A DNA stretch of 64,000 bases from assembly GCA_026686845.1 (NCBI GenBank), contig JAIVEN010000014.1, forward strand, positions 28,542,001 to 28,606,000. Reading direction: 5' to 3'. The notes beneath the pieces are model-generated. The model saw only the letters and a program-made list of their open reading frames with translations, searched no databases and had not been told where the DNA came from. Below are positions 20,634-31,806 of this stretch, one piece after another. Source of the stretch: Adenanthera pavonina (lineage: Eukaryota; Streptophyta; Magnoliopsida; Fabales; Fabaceae). Made by a program: the position numbers and the translations under genes. The stretch's first letter is position 1. Each line of letters begins with the position of its first letter.

Positions 20634-23600
20634 AGGGATATTGAGAAAAGCTTATGAATTTTGTAAAACATTACATCTAATGATCTAAAAGTTTTAAGAA
20701 TTATAAATTGGCCTTGGTTAAGGGTATTTTTATAAATATAAAAAATTATAATCAAAATGAAGCTCTCAATGAGTTAAACTCAATGAAATATAGTATGAAA
20801 TTTATTAAGGACAAAATAATATTTATTGGGATATTATGATTTAATATTAATATTTTATCCTATAAAAGTTAGTTTAGACCGCAGAAAAAGGCAATTCCAA
20901 TTCAAAGACATTGAATGGACCTTGATAAAATATATTTTAGACCAAGATAATGATTTTAGTCTAAAATTTATTTTTGGATAATCATGTACCAATTTAATGT
21001 CAATTTCAACAAAAATATTTAAACGGTACAGGTAAATTTAATGGGTAAAGGGTATTTTGGTCCATTTAAAGAATTGAAGTAAATTTTTGGCCAATAAAAA
21101 GGTGAGACACGTCTAAATGTGCAGATGGGACACAAGTGAAATTTTCCAAAAACTTTTTGAAGAAAAAAAAGTAATAAAGTTAAAGATAAAGTTAATTAAA
21201 TTACTTTATTACATAAATATCCTATTAAGTTATAAAGTTCCATCCTCCTCAGCCATTTCACGTCTGGAACCAGAAGCAAAGGAGAGAGAAAGAGCAAAAA
21301 AATATGTCAAGAGGGAAAACAAGAGTTACAAGTGAAGAATCAAAGCCAAATTTCAAGGGTAAGCTTCCAAAGTTCCTAGCTTGTGTTTTCCTGAGGTTTT
21401 TGACAGTTTTATGGAATATTTTTGTCTTATCTCTCACTTCGTGGTTCAGCCATAGCAAACCTTAGAGAGAGAAAGTTGAGCTATGGTAAAATAAAACCAT
21501 GGAAAAGCTTAGAAATGTCTTAAGATGCATGAATGTACAAGTTGTTTAAAGATTTATGGAGTAGTTATTTTTCTACATTTTTATGAAATTTTCTACCTAT
21601 TTAGGGTTTGAATTAGGAAGGGAACTTCTTGATTTTGACTCCAAAAATTGATTCCTTGGTTCCAAAATATGTTAGAACAAGTATGTTGTACAAGGAATTC
21701 TTTATGGATAACAAAGTGCAAATTTTAGTTCAAGTGAGCACTTTGTAAAAGAAATTGTATAATCGGTGGTTAATGACATTATTTTATAATGCTATAGGAT
21801 CCAAAGAAGTGTTAGAAGATCAAGGGAAAGGTGTACAAAGTTTGGTGGAACTTGGAAAGCCCAAAGGTAGTTATTTTACCAATTATGTCAAAGTTGTTAA
21901 AACTATTTTCAGTGATGTTTTGAATATGCCATGCTATGACATTAATGTTTTATGTTGTATTTGATGTGTTGGTTGTTTGAATGAGAGCTTTTATGACTCT
22001 TGCATATCCAATTTTTAACATGTTACCATGTCGAAATTTCTATGAAAATGTATGGTATAAATTGGTTGATTGCTTTCAAACGATATTTCTATGAATTGCA
22101 TGATGAAATGTGCACATACTTAGTTGTAACTACTGAGATTCTTTGAATCTCATTCTCTTTCCAAATGTTTCACTTCATAGGTCTAAGTCATGGCAAGATT
22201 GCCCAAGAAGAAAAGGGGAAGGAAAAGCAAGCTCTTAATTAAAATGAATTTGCTTGCATTGGTGTTTTGCTTGGAATACATTGCAAAAATGATGTGCATG
22301 GTTTTAGGACTTTATATGAATGTAATTATATTTATCTAGATCTAACATGATGTAATTCTTTAAGTGAAAACAAGAAATGGCCATGTATGTAAATATTAAG
22401 GTGTATTTTGACTAGTTGTAGGAAGATAATGGCCATTGTGACACTGCTGAGAATTTCGTATACTGTTCAAAATTCTTGTGGTTTAATGTAACACCTCCTT
22501 TATAGGCCCATTTCCCACATATTTAACAATGCTAAAGTCTATTTATATCATAGTAGGATCTTGAAATATAATAAATGCCATAACAAATTTTTTTTCAACT
22601 TTGATACTATTCATTTAGTCTAGTTCATTTATTCCAATTAAACTTTGGAAACTCATATCTAAATCAAAAAAAATTGCATACATGTGATTCAAGTCTCCAT
22701 GTGTAGCTTAAAACATTATTTACATGGGAAAAATATCAATCATAGAAATTACTTGGCCAATTTGTACAGTAATTTCATGAATTTCTACCATTCATATGGT
22801 CAATTTTAGAAATTCCAAGTTTCTGGGCTAATTTTGAAAATTCACTATAAATCATACACTCATCAAAATAGAGTGATATTTGGACCACATGAAATCTATT
22901 TCTATCTAGCTTTTAAGCATATATAGTATTCATAATTTATACATCAAAAAGCCCATACTGTAGCACATTCATTTGGTAGTGGTCAGAATGACCATTTGTA
23001 TCCTTGTACTTACAATACAAAAATTGTAAGATATTTACATGACCATAATTCAACTTCATATCAAGCCACACCTTAGCTATAACTTAAAGGAATATTAAAA
23101 TCTTGAAGAAACTCATTTATTCTCACATTTACCAATTTATGCAATAGATCAAAACTCATGGCCGATGCCTTATATATCACGTTAATGGCCAAAGTCTTTC
23201 TCCTTTCCTTTCTCTTCCTTGGTGGACTTGCCATTGTTGCTACCTATTCATGGTTAATATTTGGGAGGGTGAGATTCAAATAATCTCAGTAGTTAACACG
23301 CAACATGCCATCACATCATCACATTAAACATAAAAATATCAAGATAACACATTTTGCATACCTTAACATACTTTGAATGCATTATCACATTTGTGTCATA
23401 TGAATTCATAAAAATTTTGGCAGAGTTTCGTTTTAACAAATGGACATCCTGGGGTCTCAATGCCCCTCCAAAAACTCAGCCAATACACATAAATCATCTC
23501 AAAATATCATTGCAATCATATGACATGGCATAAAACACATTTAGACAAACACGATAACATAATGCTAGTATGAGAAATTAACTACCTTATTATGCTCCCT

Positions 23601-23982
23601 TGCTTTCCAAACTTGGTCCACCACTTTTTGAGCTTTCCACAACCTTCTTGAACCTATCCACATCATCATTGAACCAATTTAGCCATTGGTTTTTCGGAAT
23701 TGCACAATACCTTATACACTAAAACCAAAATTTTTCACTTTGTTTTCCTTTGCTTTTTCTTTGTACAACTTACTTGTTCCTATGGTTTTGGACCATGGGG
23801 AATCCATTTTTGAGGTCAAAATCATGATATTCCAACTCTAAATACCTCCCCTGTTCTGGCCGAAATTATCTCATAGTGATTAAAAAAAATTTCCTTAAAA
23901 TCACTCCAAACCTTCCATGGATTCATGCTTCTAGTGTCTAGTCTATGTTTTCCCTTAAGTTTCATGGTCCAAAACTCATTCC

Positions 23983-25842
23983 TGTTGAATCAAGAGTTTT
24001 GATGATTCCAAACCAATATTCAAGAGCTTGGATTGAAGATATCAAAGGAGATCAAAGCTGTCTCAAGTGAAGATTTTCTAAGTTCTTGCAGTTAGATCTT
24101 TTGTAGGATCCTTAGTTTTTGTTATGACTGGGTAAAAGATTTTGATTTGAAGAAAAGATGTTTTCAAACTTTGATTTTATGTTAAATCTTTAAATATTTG
24201 AAAAACACCCACAAACAGACGAAGGTTGAAAGTTTAAGCTAAACTGTCAAGTTGGAAATTCGAACTTTGCCTTTGGAAATTCGAATTTCGAGCTAAAACT
24301 GAATAAGTCTGAAGAGATGGCTCTCTGTCAGACGAATTTTGGCTGTTCAAAATTTGAATTTTCATCTAGTCTGAAAGAGGCCTTTTGGTAAATAGACGAA
24401 CTTCACACTTTCAAAATTCGAATTTCAAGTAAAATGAAGTTTGTAAAAACCAAAGAAATTCATCTGAAATTATGATAAAGTGCATCTGAAATCAAAATGA
24501 AATTAAGTTTGATAACTGCTCTCTGACAGACGAATTTGGAACTTCCAACATTCGAATTTTCATATAAGTCTGAAAGATGCCTCTTTGCAACAGACGAACT
24601 TTGAGTCTTCAAAATACGAATTTCAAACAAAACAAAAATTGAGAAAATAGAAGAAATTCGTCTAAAACTATGTTAAAGTTCATCTGAGATCAAGAATGAT
24701 TTAAGTTTCAAAACTGCTCTTTGACAGACGAACTTTGAACATTAAAATTTGAATTTCAGAAGCTAAGTTCTTGAGTCTGTTAAAGTGAAACATTGACATA
24801 CGAATGATAAGAACTTGCAACATTCGAATGACGAAATTAGTCTGGAAAGAGTCTCTCTGACAGACGAATTTCACCCTTCCAAAATTCGAATTTCGAAGAA
24901 AGTAATCTACTGTGTCTCTTAAACATTCAGTGGACAGACGAATTTCGGGATATCAAAATTCGAATTTCGAAGGCACTGTAGAAAATTGAAAACACTGTTC
25001 ACACTTAACAGAAAAACTTTCTTCTTGAAAATTCGTATGTCACATTGTGAAAATGTTTTGTAAGTTTCAAAATTCGAATTTCAATTCATGAACAGACGAA
25101 CTTCGTGCTGTAACGTTGGAAGCTTTAATCTTCGGTTCCTTCGAAATTCGTCTGTTGATCAACCAAAATTCGAATTTCAGTATGTCAGAAACATTAAATG
25201 CGGTTGGTAAACGGATAGTTTTTCAGAGTAACCGTTAGATAACTTCCCCAACGGATAGATTTAATCTTTAACGGATATTTGAGACCTAAATCTATAAATA
25301 CAACATCATTTGAAGTTGTGGGTAACGAATCAAACTTGTATATACCGAATTTCTGCTAAATCTTCTTCTCAAAAGCTTTTACCCTCTCAACTTCTATACT
25401 TGTACTTAAACTTTCATATCTACTCTTTTCAAGAGAGTTATTTCATTGTAATCAATCTACTCTTCGTCTTGGAGATAGATTTACTTGTGAGGGGTATTCA
25501 CAAGGGGATTGGGAAGCACATAGTAAAAGTGCTTGGAGAGTTTGAGAGAGCTCAGAAACAGAGCATACTCGTGTAGTGTGGCCCTAGCAAGAAGCCCATT
25601 GAAATTCTTGCTGTATAGTGGATAAATCTCAAGAGGTGTCTTGGGGACTGGATGTAGGTCAAGTGGAAAGACCGAACCAGGATAAATTACTGAGTCTTCT
25701 TCTCCCTATCTTTACTTTTCAGCTTGCTCTGTTTTACACATTGTTTTCATTATATTGTGATATCTTCACTTACTTCACTTTGTGCAGAAAAATTTCAATC
25801 TTCCCAATTCACGCCCCTCTTGGGAAGTCAGCCTTGCTAACA
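23983..25842 (+). repeat. S1 5' LTR
   Basis: Starts TGTTGAATCAAGAG and ends GCCTTGCTAACA. U3 (to about 25320) holds an array of ATTCGAAT palindromes (for example near 24280, 24415, 24551, 24892, 25073, 25165) alternating with CAGACGAA boxes, then the AACGG cluster and a TATA box. R-U5 holds the conserved block around 25625-25690 (CTCAAGAGGTGTCTTGGGGA, then GACCGAACCAGGATAA). Short ORFs inside recur in other copies but track nucleotide conservation. Confidence 0.96.
25200..25300 (+). promoter_or_regulatory. S1 LTR core promoter: AACGG cluster plus TATA box
   Basis: TATA box CTATAAATA at 25292-25300. Upstream lie AACGG at 25210-25214, CCGTT (reverse) at 25232-25236, AACGG at 25250-25254 and AACGG at 25270-25274. 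AACGG is the core of the MSA element bound by three-repeat MYB (MYB3R) factors in plants. The arrangement recurs in S2, S4, S6, S7 and the S1 3' LTR with partial loss. Transcription would start about 25-30 bp past the TATA box. Confidence 0.65.
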
Positions 25843-25844
25843 AG

Positions 25845-25860
25845 TGGTATCAGAGCCCGG
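25845..25860 (+). promoter_or_regulatory. S1 primer-binding site
   Basis: TGGTATCAGAGCCCGG, 2 bp after the LTR end, complementary to the initiator tRNA-Met 3' end. Standard for plant copia elements. Confidence 0.92.
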
Positions 25861-25897
25861 ATTCCCATTCAAAGGAACTCACAGTCCGGGAATTAAG

Positions 25898-27424
25898 ATG
25901 GCTGGCTTTGGAGAGAGTATACTTCCTGAAGGAAACAACACTAACAGACCACCAGGCTTCAGTGGAGAGCATTATGGATATTGGAAGATGAGGATACAGA
26001 TCTACCTCCAATCAATTGATCTTGACATCTGGTCAGTCATTGAAAAAGGAGATTTCGTCCCAATGGCTCTAACTGAAGATGGAAGACACAAAGAGAAGCT
26101 AGAAGCAGAGTGGAATGATGAAGACAGAAGGAGAGTCCTACTGAACTTCAAAGCAAAGCATTGTTTGGTCAGTGCCCTGAACCAGGATGAATTCTACAGA
26201 GTCTCACAATGCACCACTGTAAAAGGAATGTGGGATACTCTACAGATTGCACATGAAGGAACATCTAGAGTTAGGGAGAACAGACTGAACACATGCATTG
26301 GGGAGTATGAAAGCTTCAGAATGGCTGAAGGAGAAACTGTAAAGGAGCTCCAAAAGAGATTCACTCTTATTGTGAATCAACTGAAGAGCCTGGGAAAAGA
26401 ATACACACAGTTTGAGAAAGTAAGAAAGATACTCAGAGCTCTCCCTCTGGAATGGTAGCCCAAGGTGACAGCTATAGAAGAAGCTAGAGGAGAATCAATG
26501 GCTTCTGTCACAGCTCTCTTCGGCAGCCTTGAGGAGTGTGAAGGAAAAATCAAAGCACTCAAGGAAGCTGGGCTGGACAGAAAGAAGAAAGGCCTTGCCC
26601 TTAAAGCTGCTGATGAAAAGGAAAAAGAATCTGACGAAGGAGATGAGCTGGATGAGGAAACTCTGGCCATGATGGTCAGAAAATTTGGAAGATTCTATAG
26701 CAAGAAGAAGAACAAGAGATTCTTCAAGAAAGGAGTGGCTGGAGAAAATAAGAAAGACACAAAAGAACCTGTGACTTGCTATGAGTGCAAGAAGCAGGGA
26801 CACATAAAGTGGGACTGCCCCCAATTCATCAAGAAACAAGAAAAAGAAAAGAAAGCTGCTGACAAAGGGAAGAAGAAGAAAGCCTACATCTCATCCATAT
26901 GGGGCAACAGCTCAGATGAGGAAGAAGAAGATGAGGATGAGATTGCCAACATTTGTCTAATGGCACTTGCTTCTGAAGAAGTCACACCCTCATGCAGCAG
27001 TGATCAAGAAGAAGAGGTATATGAATCTGAACCTTTCTATTCTGAATTACTGGATGCATTTCATGAGCTTCATGATGAATTTATTAAAATTGCTAAAGAA
27101 CTGAAATTGGCAAAGAAAAAGATAAGCAAGCTGGAGTCTCAAAGCATAGTTTCTAAAACTGCCACTTTACCTACTTCTGAATCTATTTGCTGCACTTCAT
27201 GCACTGAACTTAAGCGAACTAATGATTATTTAATTAAAAGCATGTCTAGACTCACTAGAGGTAAGGATATGTTGTTTGCATTAATGGGGAGCCAAAGAAT
27301 ATCACAAGGAAAAGCTGGTCTTGGCTATGATCCATGTGCTGTCAAAGAAAAGATTAGGAAGAAAAATCAAAATGCATATATGAGACACTTTGTGCATGCT
27401 GAGAGCAATAAAAAGAAAAAATGA
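25898..27424 (+). pseudogene. S1 gag, one in-frame TAG
   Basis: The structural protein of the virus-like particle. The ATG at 25898 opens MAGFGESILPEGNNTNRPPG. Residues of about 20-185 form the copia gag (UBN2/DUF4219-type) fold, with YWKMRIQIYLQSIDLDIWSV and KRFTLIVNQLKSLGKEY. TAG at 26456-26458 (codon 187) replaces the Gln of the usual LPxxWQPKVTAI, a single C-to-T change; the frame then continues. A CCHC knuckle, CYECKKQGHIKWDC, lies at 26777-26818. A Lys-rich stretch, an acidic stretch (DEEEEDEDE) and a coiled-coil-like segment (ELKLAKKKISKLESQ) follow, as in Sirevirus gags, which are unusually long. The frame stops at 27422-27424 after an A-rich run. Confidence 0.88.
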
Positions 27425-27685
27425 TGTATTGCCTCACATTGAAACATATGATCAACCAAGGCATACTAGACAAAAATATTATCTGCATTGTTTTCTTCTT
27501 GCTTCTCAATCTAGCAGTCCTTTCACTACCTGTCATTTCTGTAACAAAAAGGGACATACTTCCAATTCTTGTGCTTTGAAGAAAAATGGACTTGGCAGGA
27601 AAGTTAAATGGATTCCCAAAGGTACATCTACATCTAGGGAAATAACTACTAACAGAAAAGGACCCAAGCAAATTTGGGTACCTAA
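27425..27685 (+). pseudogene. S1 gag C-terminal extension with second zinc knuckle, shifted frame
   Basis: From about 27405 the frame that is +1 to gag stays open to 27698. It carries a typical Sirevirus tail: DVLPHIETYDQPRHTRQKYY, a second CCHC knuckle CHFCNKKGHTSNSC at 27531-27572, then KVKWIPKGT and GPKQIWVPKRK. The switch lies in the A-rich tract around 27410-27420. The pol frame, which equals the gag frame, opens at 27686. Either two compensating indels or a frameshift site explains this. Confidence 0.8.
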
Positions 27686-30600
27686 AAGGAAAACATAAAC
27701 CTTGTTTTGCAGGTCTGTCTCAAAGCTAAGAAAAGCAACAAATGGTATATGGACAGTGCCTGCTCAAGTCACATGACTGGTGATAAGGAGAAGTTCATCA
27801 CTCTTAGAGACAAGAAGGGAGGAAAGGTGACCTTTGGAGGTGATCAATATGGCAAAATTGTTGGTATTGGCATTGTGGGCAAAAATCCAGAAACATCCAT
27901 TGAAGAAGTGTTGTTTGTAATTGGCCTCAACCATAATTTGCTGAGCGTAAGTCAAACCTGTGACAGAGGAAACTGGGTGCTGTTTGACTCAAAGTTTTGC
28001 CTGGTCATCAGAAAAAGTGATCACAAAGTAATCCTCAAAGCTCAAAGGGATGGTAACTGTTATACTATTGACCTTGATGAACTTCCTCCCTTGGACTCTG
28101 TATGTTTAATAAGCCAGGATAATGATAGTTGGCTATGGCATAGGAGATTAGCTCATGTTAACATGAATCAATTGTCTAAACTGATTAAAAATGAGCTAGT
28201 AACTGGTCTACCTAAAATATCTTTTGAAAAGGATAAAGAATGTGATGCATGCCTAAGAGGAAAACAAACTAAATCATCCTTCAAATCTAAAAATGTAGTT
28301 ACCACAACAAGACCACTTGAATTGTTGCATATGGACTTAATTGGACCATCCAGGGTGAAAAGTCTTGGTGGTAATCTGTATGTGCTTGTAATTGTAGATG
28401 ATTATTCTAGATTCACTTGGACATTGTTTCTTTCCTCTAAAAGTGATACCTTTGATGCATTTGTAACCTTAGCTAAGAAAGTGCAAAATGAGAAAGGTAT
28501 TTCTATTGTGTCTATCAGGTCAGACCATAGAGGAGAATTTGAAAATGCATACTTCCTGGAGTACTGCAATGAGCATGGGATTGACCACAACTTCTCAGCA
28601 CCAAGAACTTCTCAACAAAATGGAGTGGTGGAAAGGAAGAACAGAACCATTGGAGAGATGGCTAGAGCTATGCTAAATGAGAAGGAACTCTCTCAAGTCT
28701 TCTGGGCTGATGCAGTGAATACAGCAAGCTACATCATAAACAAAGCCTACATCAGACCAATCCTTGGGAAGACTCCATATGAACTGTACAAGGGAAGAAA
28801 GCCAAATCTGTCACACCTCCATGTGTTTGGGTGCAAATGCTTCATTCACAACAATGGGAAAGAAAATCTAGGTAAGTTTGATGCCAAATCCGATGAAGGT
28901 ATATTTTTGGGCTATTCAAGTAAGAGTAAGGCTTATAGGGTTTATAATAAAAGATCAAATGTAGTAGAAGAATCAGTGCATGTGGTTTTCATTGAAAATA
29001 AAACTGTTTCAAAACATGTTACCAATAAGGATGATCTTACTTTCAATTTTGAAAAACTGGGAATTTCTGACAAAAGTAAAACTGAACCTCCAAAGATATC
29101 TGAATCTGTTGGCACAGAGGAAGATATCCAGGAGCAAGAGTTTGATAAAGAAAATAATGAAGAAATAGCTCAAGAACTCCCTAGAGCTTGGAGATATCAA
29201 AGGAATCACCCTGTTGATCAAGTAATAGGGATTGTTCAAGAGAAAGTCAAAACCAGAAAACAGTTAAGGGATCAGATACTCAACTGTGCTTTCATTTCTC
29301 AAATTGAACCCAAATGTACTGAAGAAGCCTTAACTGATGAATACTGGATTATGGCTATGCAAGATGAATTAAATCAATTTGAAAGAAATCAAGTTTGGAA
29401 TTTAGTATCTAAACCCAAAAATCATCCTGTTATTGGTACCAAATGGGTTTTCAGAAATAAACTTGATGAATCTGGAACAATAATCAGAAATAAAGCTAGA
29501 TTAGTTGCTAAAGGGTATAATCAAGAAGAAGGTATTGATTTTGAAGAAACCTTTGCACCAGTAGCTAGATTAGAGGCTATAAGAATACTGCTAGCATATG
29601 CATGCATGAAAAATATTTTATTATATCAAATGGATGTAAAGAGTGCTTTTGTGAATGGATATATCATGGAAGAGGTTTATGTTGATCAACCTCCAGGTTT
29701 TGAGGACTCTACAAAACCAAACCATGTTTATAAACTGAAGAAAGCTCTCTATGGTTTAAAACAGGCCCCTAGAGCATGGTATGAGAGACTGAGCAATTTT
29801 CTAACTGAAAAGGGGTTTAACAGAGGCAAAATTGACAAAACCTTATTTACTAAGAAAGAAAATAAAGATTTACTAATTGTTCAAATCTATGTTGATGATA
29901 TTATTTTTGGTGCTACTAATGAAACCCTTTGCAAGAAATTCTCTGAGTTAATGCAGGGAGAATTCGAGATGTCTATGATGGGTGAACTCAATTTCTTCCT
30001 TGGATTGCAAATCAGACAGCTTAATGATTGTATCTTTCTCAGTCAATCCAAGTATCTAAAGGAGCTGTTAAAGAAGTTTGGAATGGAGAATGCCAAGCCA
30101 ATGGGAACACCTATGGCTACTGCAACCAAACTGGACATGGATGAGAATGGGAAGATGTTTGACATTACTCAGTACAGAAGAATGATTGGATCCCTGCTGT
30201 ACCTAACTGCCAGCAGATCTGACATTATGTTCAGTGTCTGCATGTGTGCAAGGTTCCAATCATGCCCCAAAGAAACCCATGCAACAGCTGTGAAAAGAAT
30301 TTTTAGATATCTTATTGGAACATCACAGATGGGTCTTTGGTATCCAAAAGGGAATGGAGAAGATCTCAAAGGATACACTGATGCTGATTTTGCATGATCC
30401 AAAACTGACAGAAAAAGCACAAGTGGAACCTGTCAGTTCCTTGGAAGATCCCTGGTTTCATGGTTCAGCAAAAAGCAAAACAGTGTAGCCTTATCTACTG
30501 CAGAAGCTGAGTATGTTGCAGCTGGAAGCTGTTGTGCCCAAGTCATCTGGATGAAACAGCAGCTTGAAGATCTTGAGATTAAAATAAAAGAGATACCAAT

Positions 30601-30838
30601 CATGTGTGACAACCAAAGTGCTATAAATATCACCAAGAATCCTGTCATGCATTCAAGGACGAAACATATTGAAGTTAGGCACCACTTCATAAGAGATCAC
30701 GTTCTGAAAGGAGAAGTTAGACTGGAGTACATTCCAACAGAGGATCAAGTTGCTGATATACTCACAAAACCTCTATCAGAAGACAGACACTACAAAATAA
30801 GGAGAGAATTGGGAATGGTAAATCCCAATGAATTGTAA
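27686..30838 (+). pseudogene. S1 pol: protease, integrase, RT, RNase H; one TGA
   Basis: Copia-type polyprotein in one frame. Protease: WYMDSACSSHMTG, catalytic Asp at 27752. Integrase: HHCC finger (LWHRRLAHVNMNQL to CDACLRGKQ, 28130-28265), catalytic Asp 28334 (HMDLIGP), Asp 28523 (SDHRGEF, usually SDHGGEF) and Glu 28631 (GVVERKNR). RT: WVFRNKLDESG, YQMDVKSAFVNGYI, active site YVDD at 29888-29899, LYGLKQAPRAWYERL. RNase H: DADFA, then TGA at 30395-30397 in place of Gly, then TAEAEYVAAGS, CDNQSAI, HSRTKHIEVRHHFIRD. It ends at NPNEL. The 5' open limit is 27686; the protein would be released from a gag-pol precursor. All catalytic residues I could check are present, so only the TGA clearly breaks it. 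Confidence 0.93.
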
Positions 30839-31806
30839 GTTATTTTTGTGCAATTCTGTCTTTAGAATTTTTAATATAAGAATAAACTCTAACTTGAGCA
30901 TCGGAGTATATTTTAGTGTAGTTGCAGGTGCTTCTTGTGAAAATCAATGGCTAAAAGTTTGAAAGTTTGGAGCACTCCAGATTGGAACAACCAGAAAATG
31001 AAGTGAATGATAATTATTCTAAGTTCTGGATCCATTCTGTAAGTTCTTAAAGTTGAAATTTGTATGTTGTTTGATTGCTAGATGAATTTCATTGATAATA
31101 TGTGTTTTTAAACTGATCAACATGGTCAACGTTCGAATTTTAGTTGACCAACAGACGAACTTCAGCCTGTTATGCCTTGGAACAGTTCTCAATAATGCCT
31201 CGAAATTCGTCTGTTGAAGCTTGAAAGTTCAAATTTTCAAAATCAGAAATTTTAAAGTTATGATTGTCCATCATTGCTACACAAATTGTTACTTCTTAAC
31301 ATACGAATGTTGGACAATCTTTACAAAAGTTGAAAAATTTGAATTTTCAGTTCAAAATTCGTCTGTTGAATCATGTCCATCATGTTGAATTATTGAAAGA
31401 TGCAGTTCTGCATGTTTAAATTCGTCTGTTGTTTGATAGTTTGATTGATGCCTGCCTTTTTCTCTTCAATATTCGAACTTTGGTGGAACAAAATTCATCT
31501 ATTGTGCTTGTATTGCTTGTTTCAAGCCACTGTCAGATGAACTTTCAGGATGAAAATTCATCTGTCAGTAAGCTATGCTGAACGGTTTAACTTGTAACGG
31601 CCCGAAGTTCAAATTTTGACCCCTCAAAATTCGTCTGTCAGATGGTTACACACGTTAAATGCAACGGTTTTCCTCAGAACAGACGCAACCCTATTTGTAA
31701 CCTCTCTAAGTCTGTTCTGATTCTCTCTTTAATCCTCTTAATTCCTGTCCAAAAACCGTCATTCTTCACCATTAAACTTCCATTCGCATCCCATAAACCT
31801 TTCCTT
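30839..31806 (+). promoter_or_regulatory. S1 spacer with U3-like repeat array upstream of the envelope-like ORF
   Basis: Non-coding. From about 31125 to 31680 it repeats the vocabulary of the LTR U3: TTCGAATTTT, CCAACAGACGAACTTC, CGAAATTCGTCTGTTG, AAAATTCGTCTGTC, and finally ACGTTAAATGCAACGG, the counterpart of CATTAAATGCGGTTGG just upstream of the LTR promoter cluster. Order and spacing resemble 25090-25210 of the LTR. It may serve as an internal promoter for the following ORF; no perfect TATA box is visible (CCCTATTTGTAA near 31690 is the nearest). Confidence 0.6.

Noticed and set aside
24218..25180. Regularly spaced repeats as a CRISPR-like array
   Set aside because: Plant LTR context, spacers of unequal length, and repeats that are short and variable. 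They are U3 motifs of an LTR.
25680..25795. Possible intron in the Sirevirus leader (pyrimidine tract then TTTGTGCAG)
   Set aside because: No convincing GT donor at the conserved GACCGAACCAGGATAA block, and the acceptor-like text is inside U5. Not supportable without RNA data.
25618..25896. Short ORF in the LTR U5, repeated in S1 3' LTR, S2 and S7, as a possible conserved small protein
   Set aside because: Its recurrence follows nucleotide conservation of the R-U5 block. The frame is not kept in S3, S4 or S5 and the start varies, so a protein is not supported.
26377..26839. Minus-strand Ser-rich ORFs opposite S1 gag
   Set aside because: Antisense shadows of the Lys/Glu-rich gag frame. No homology or promoter context.
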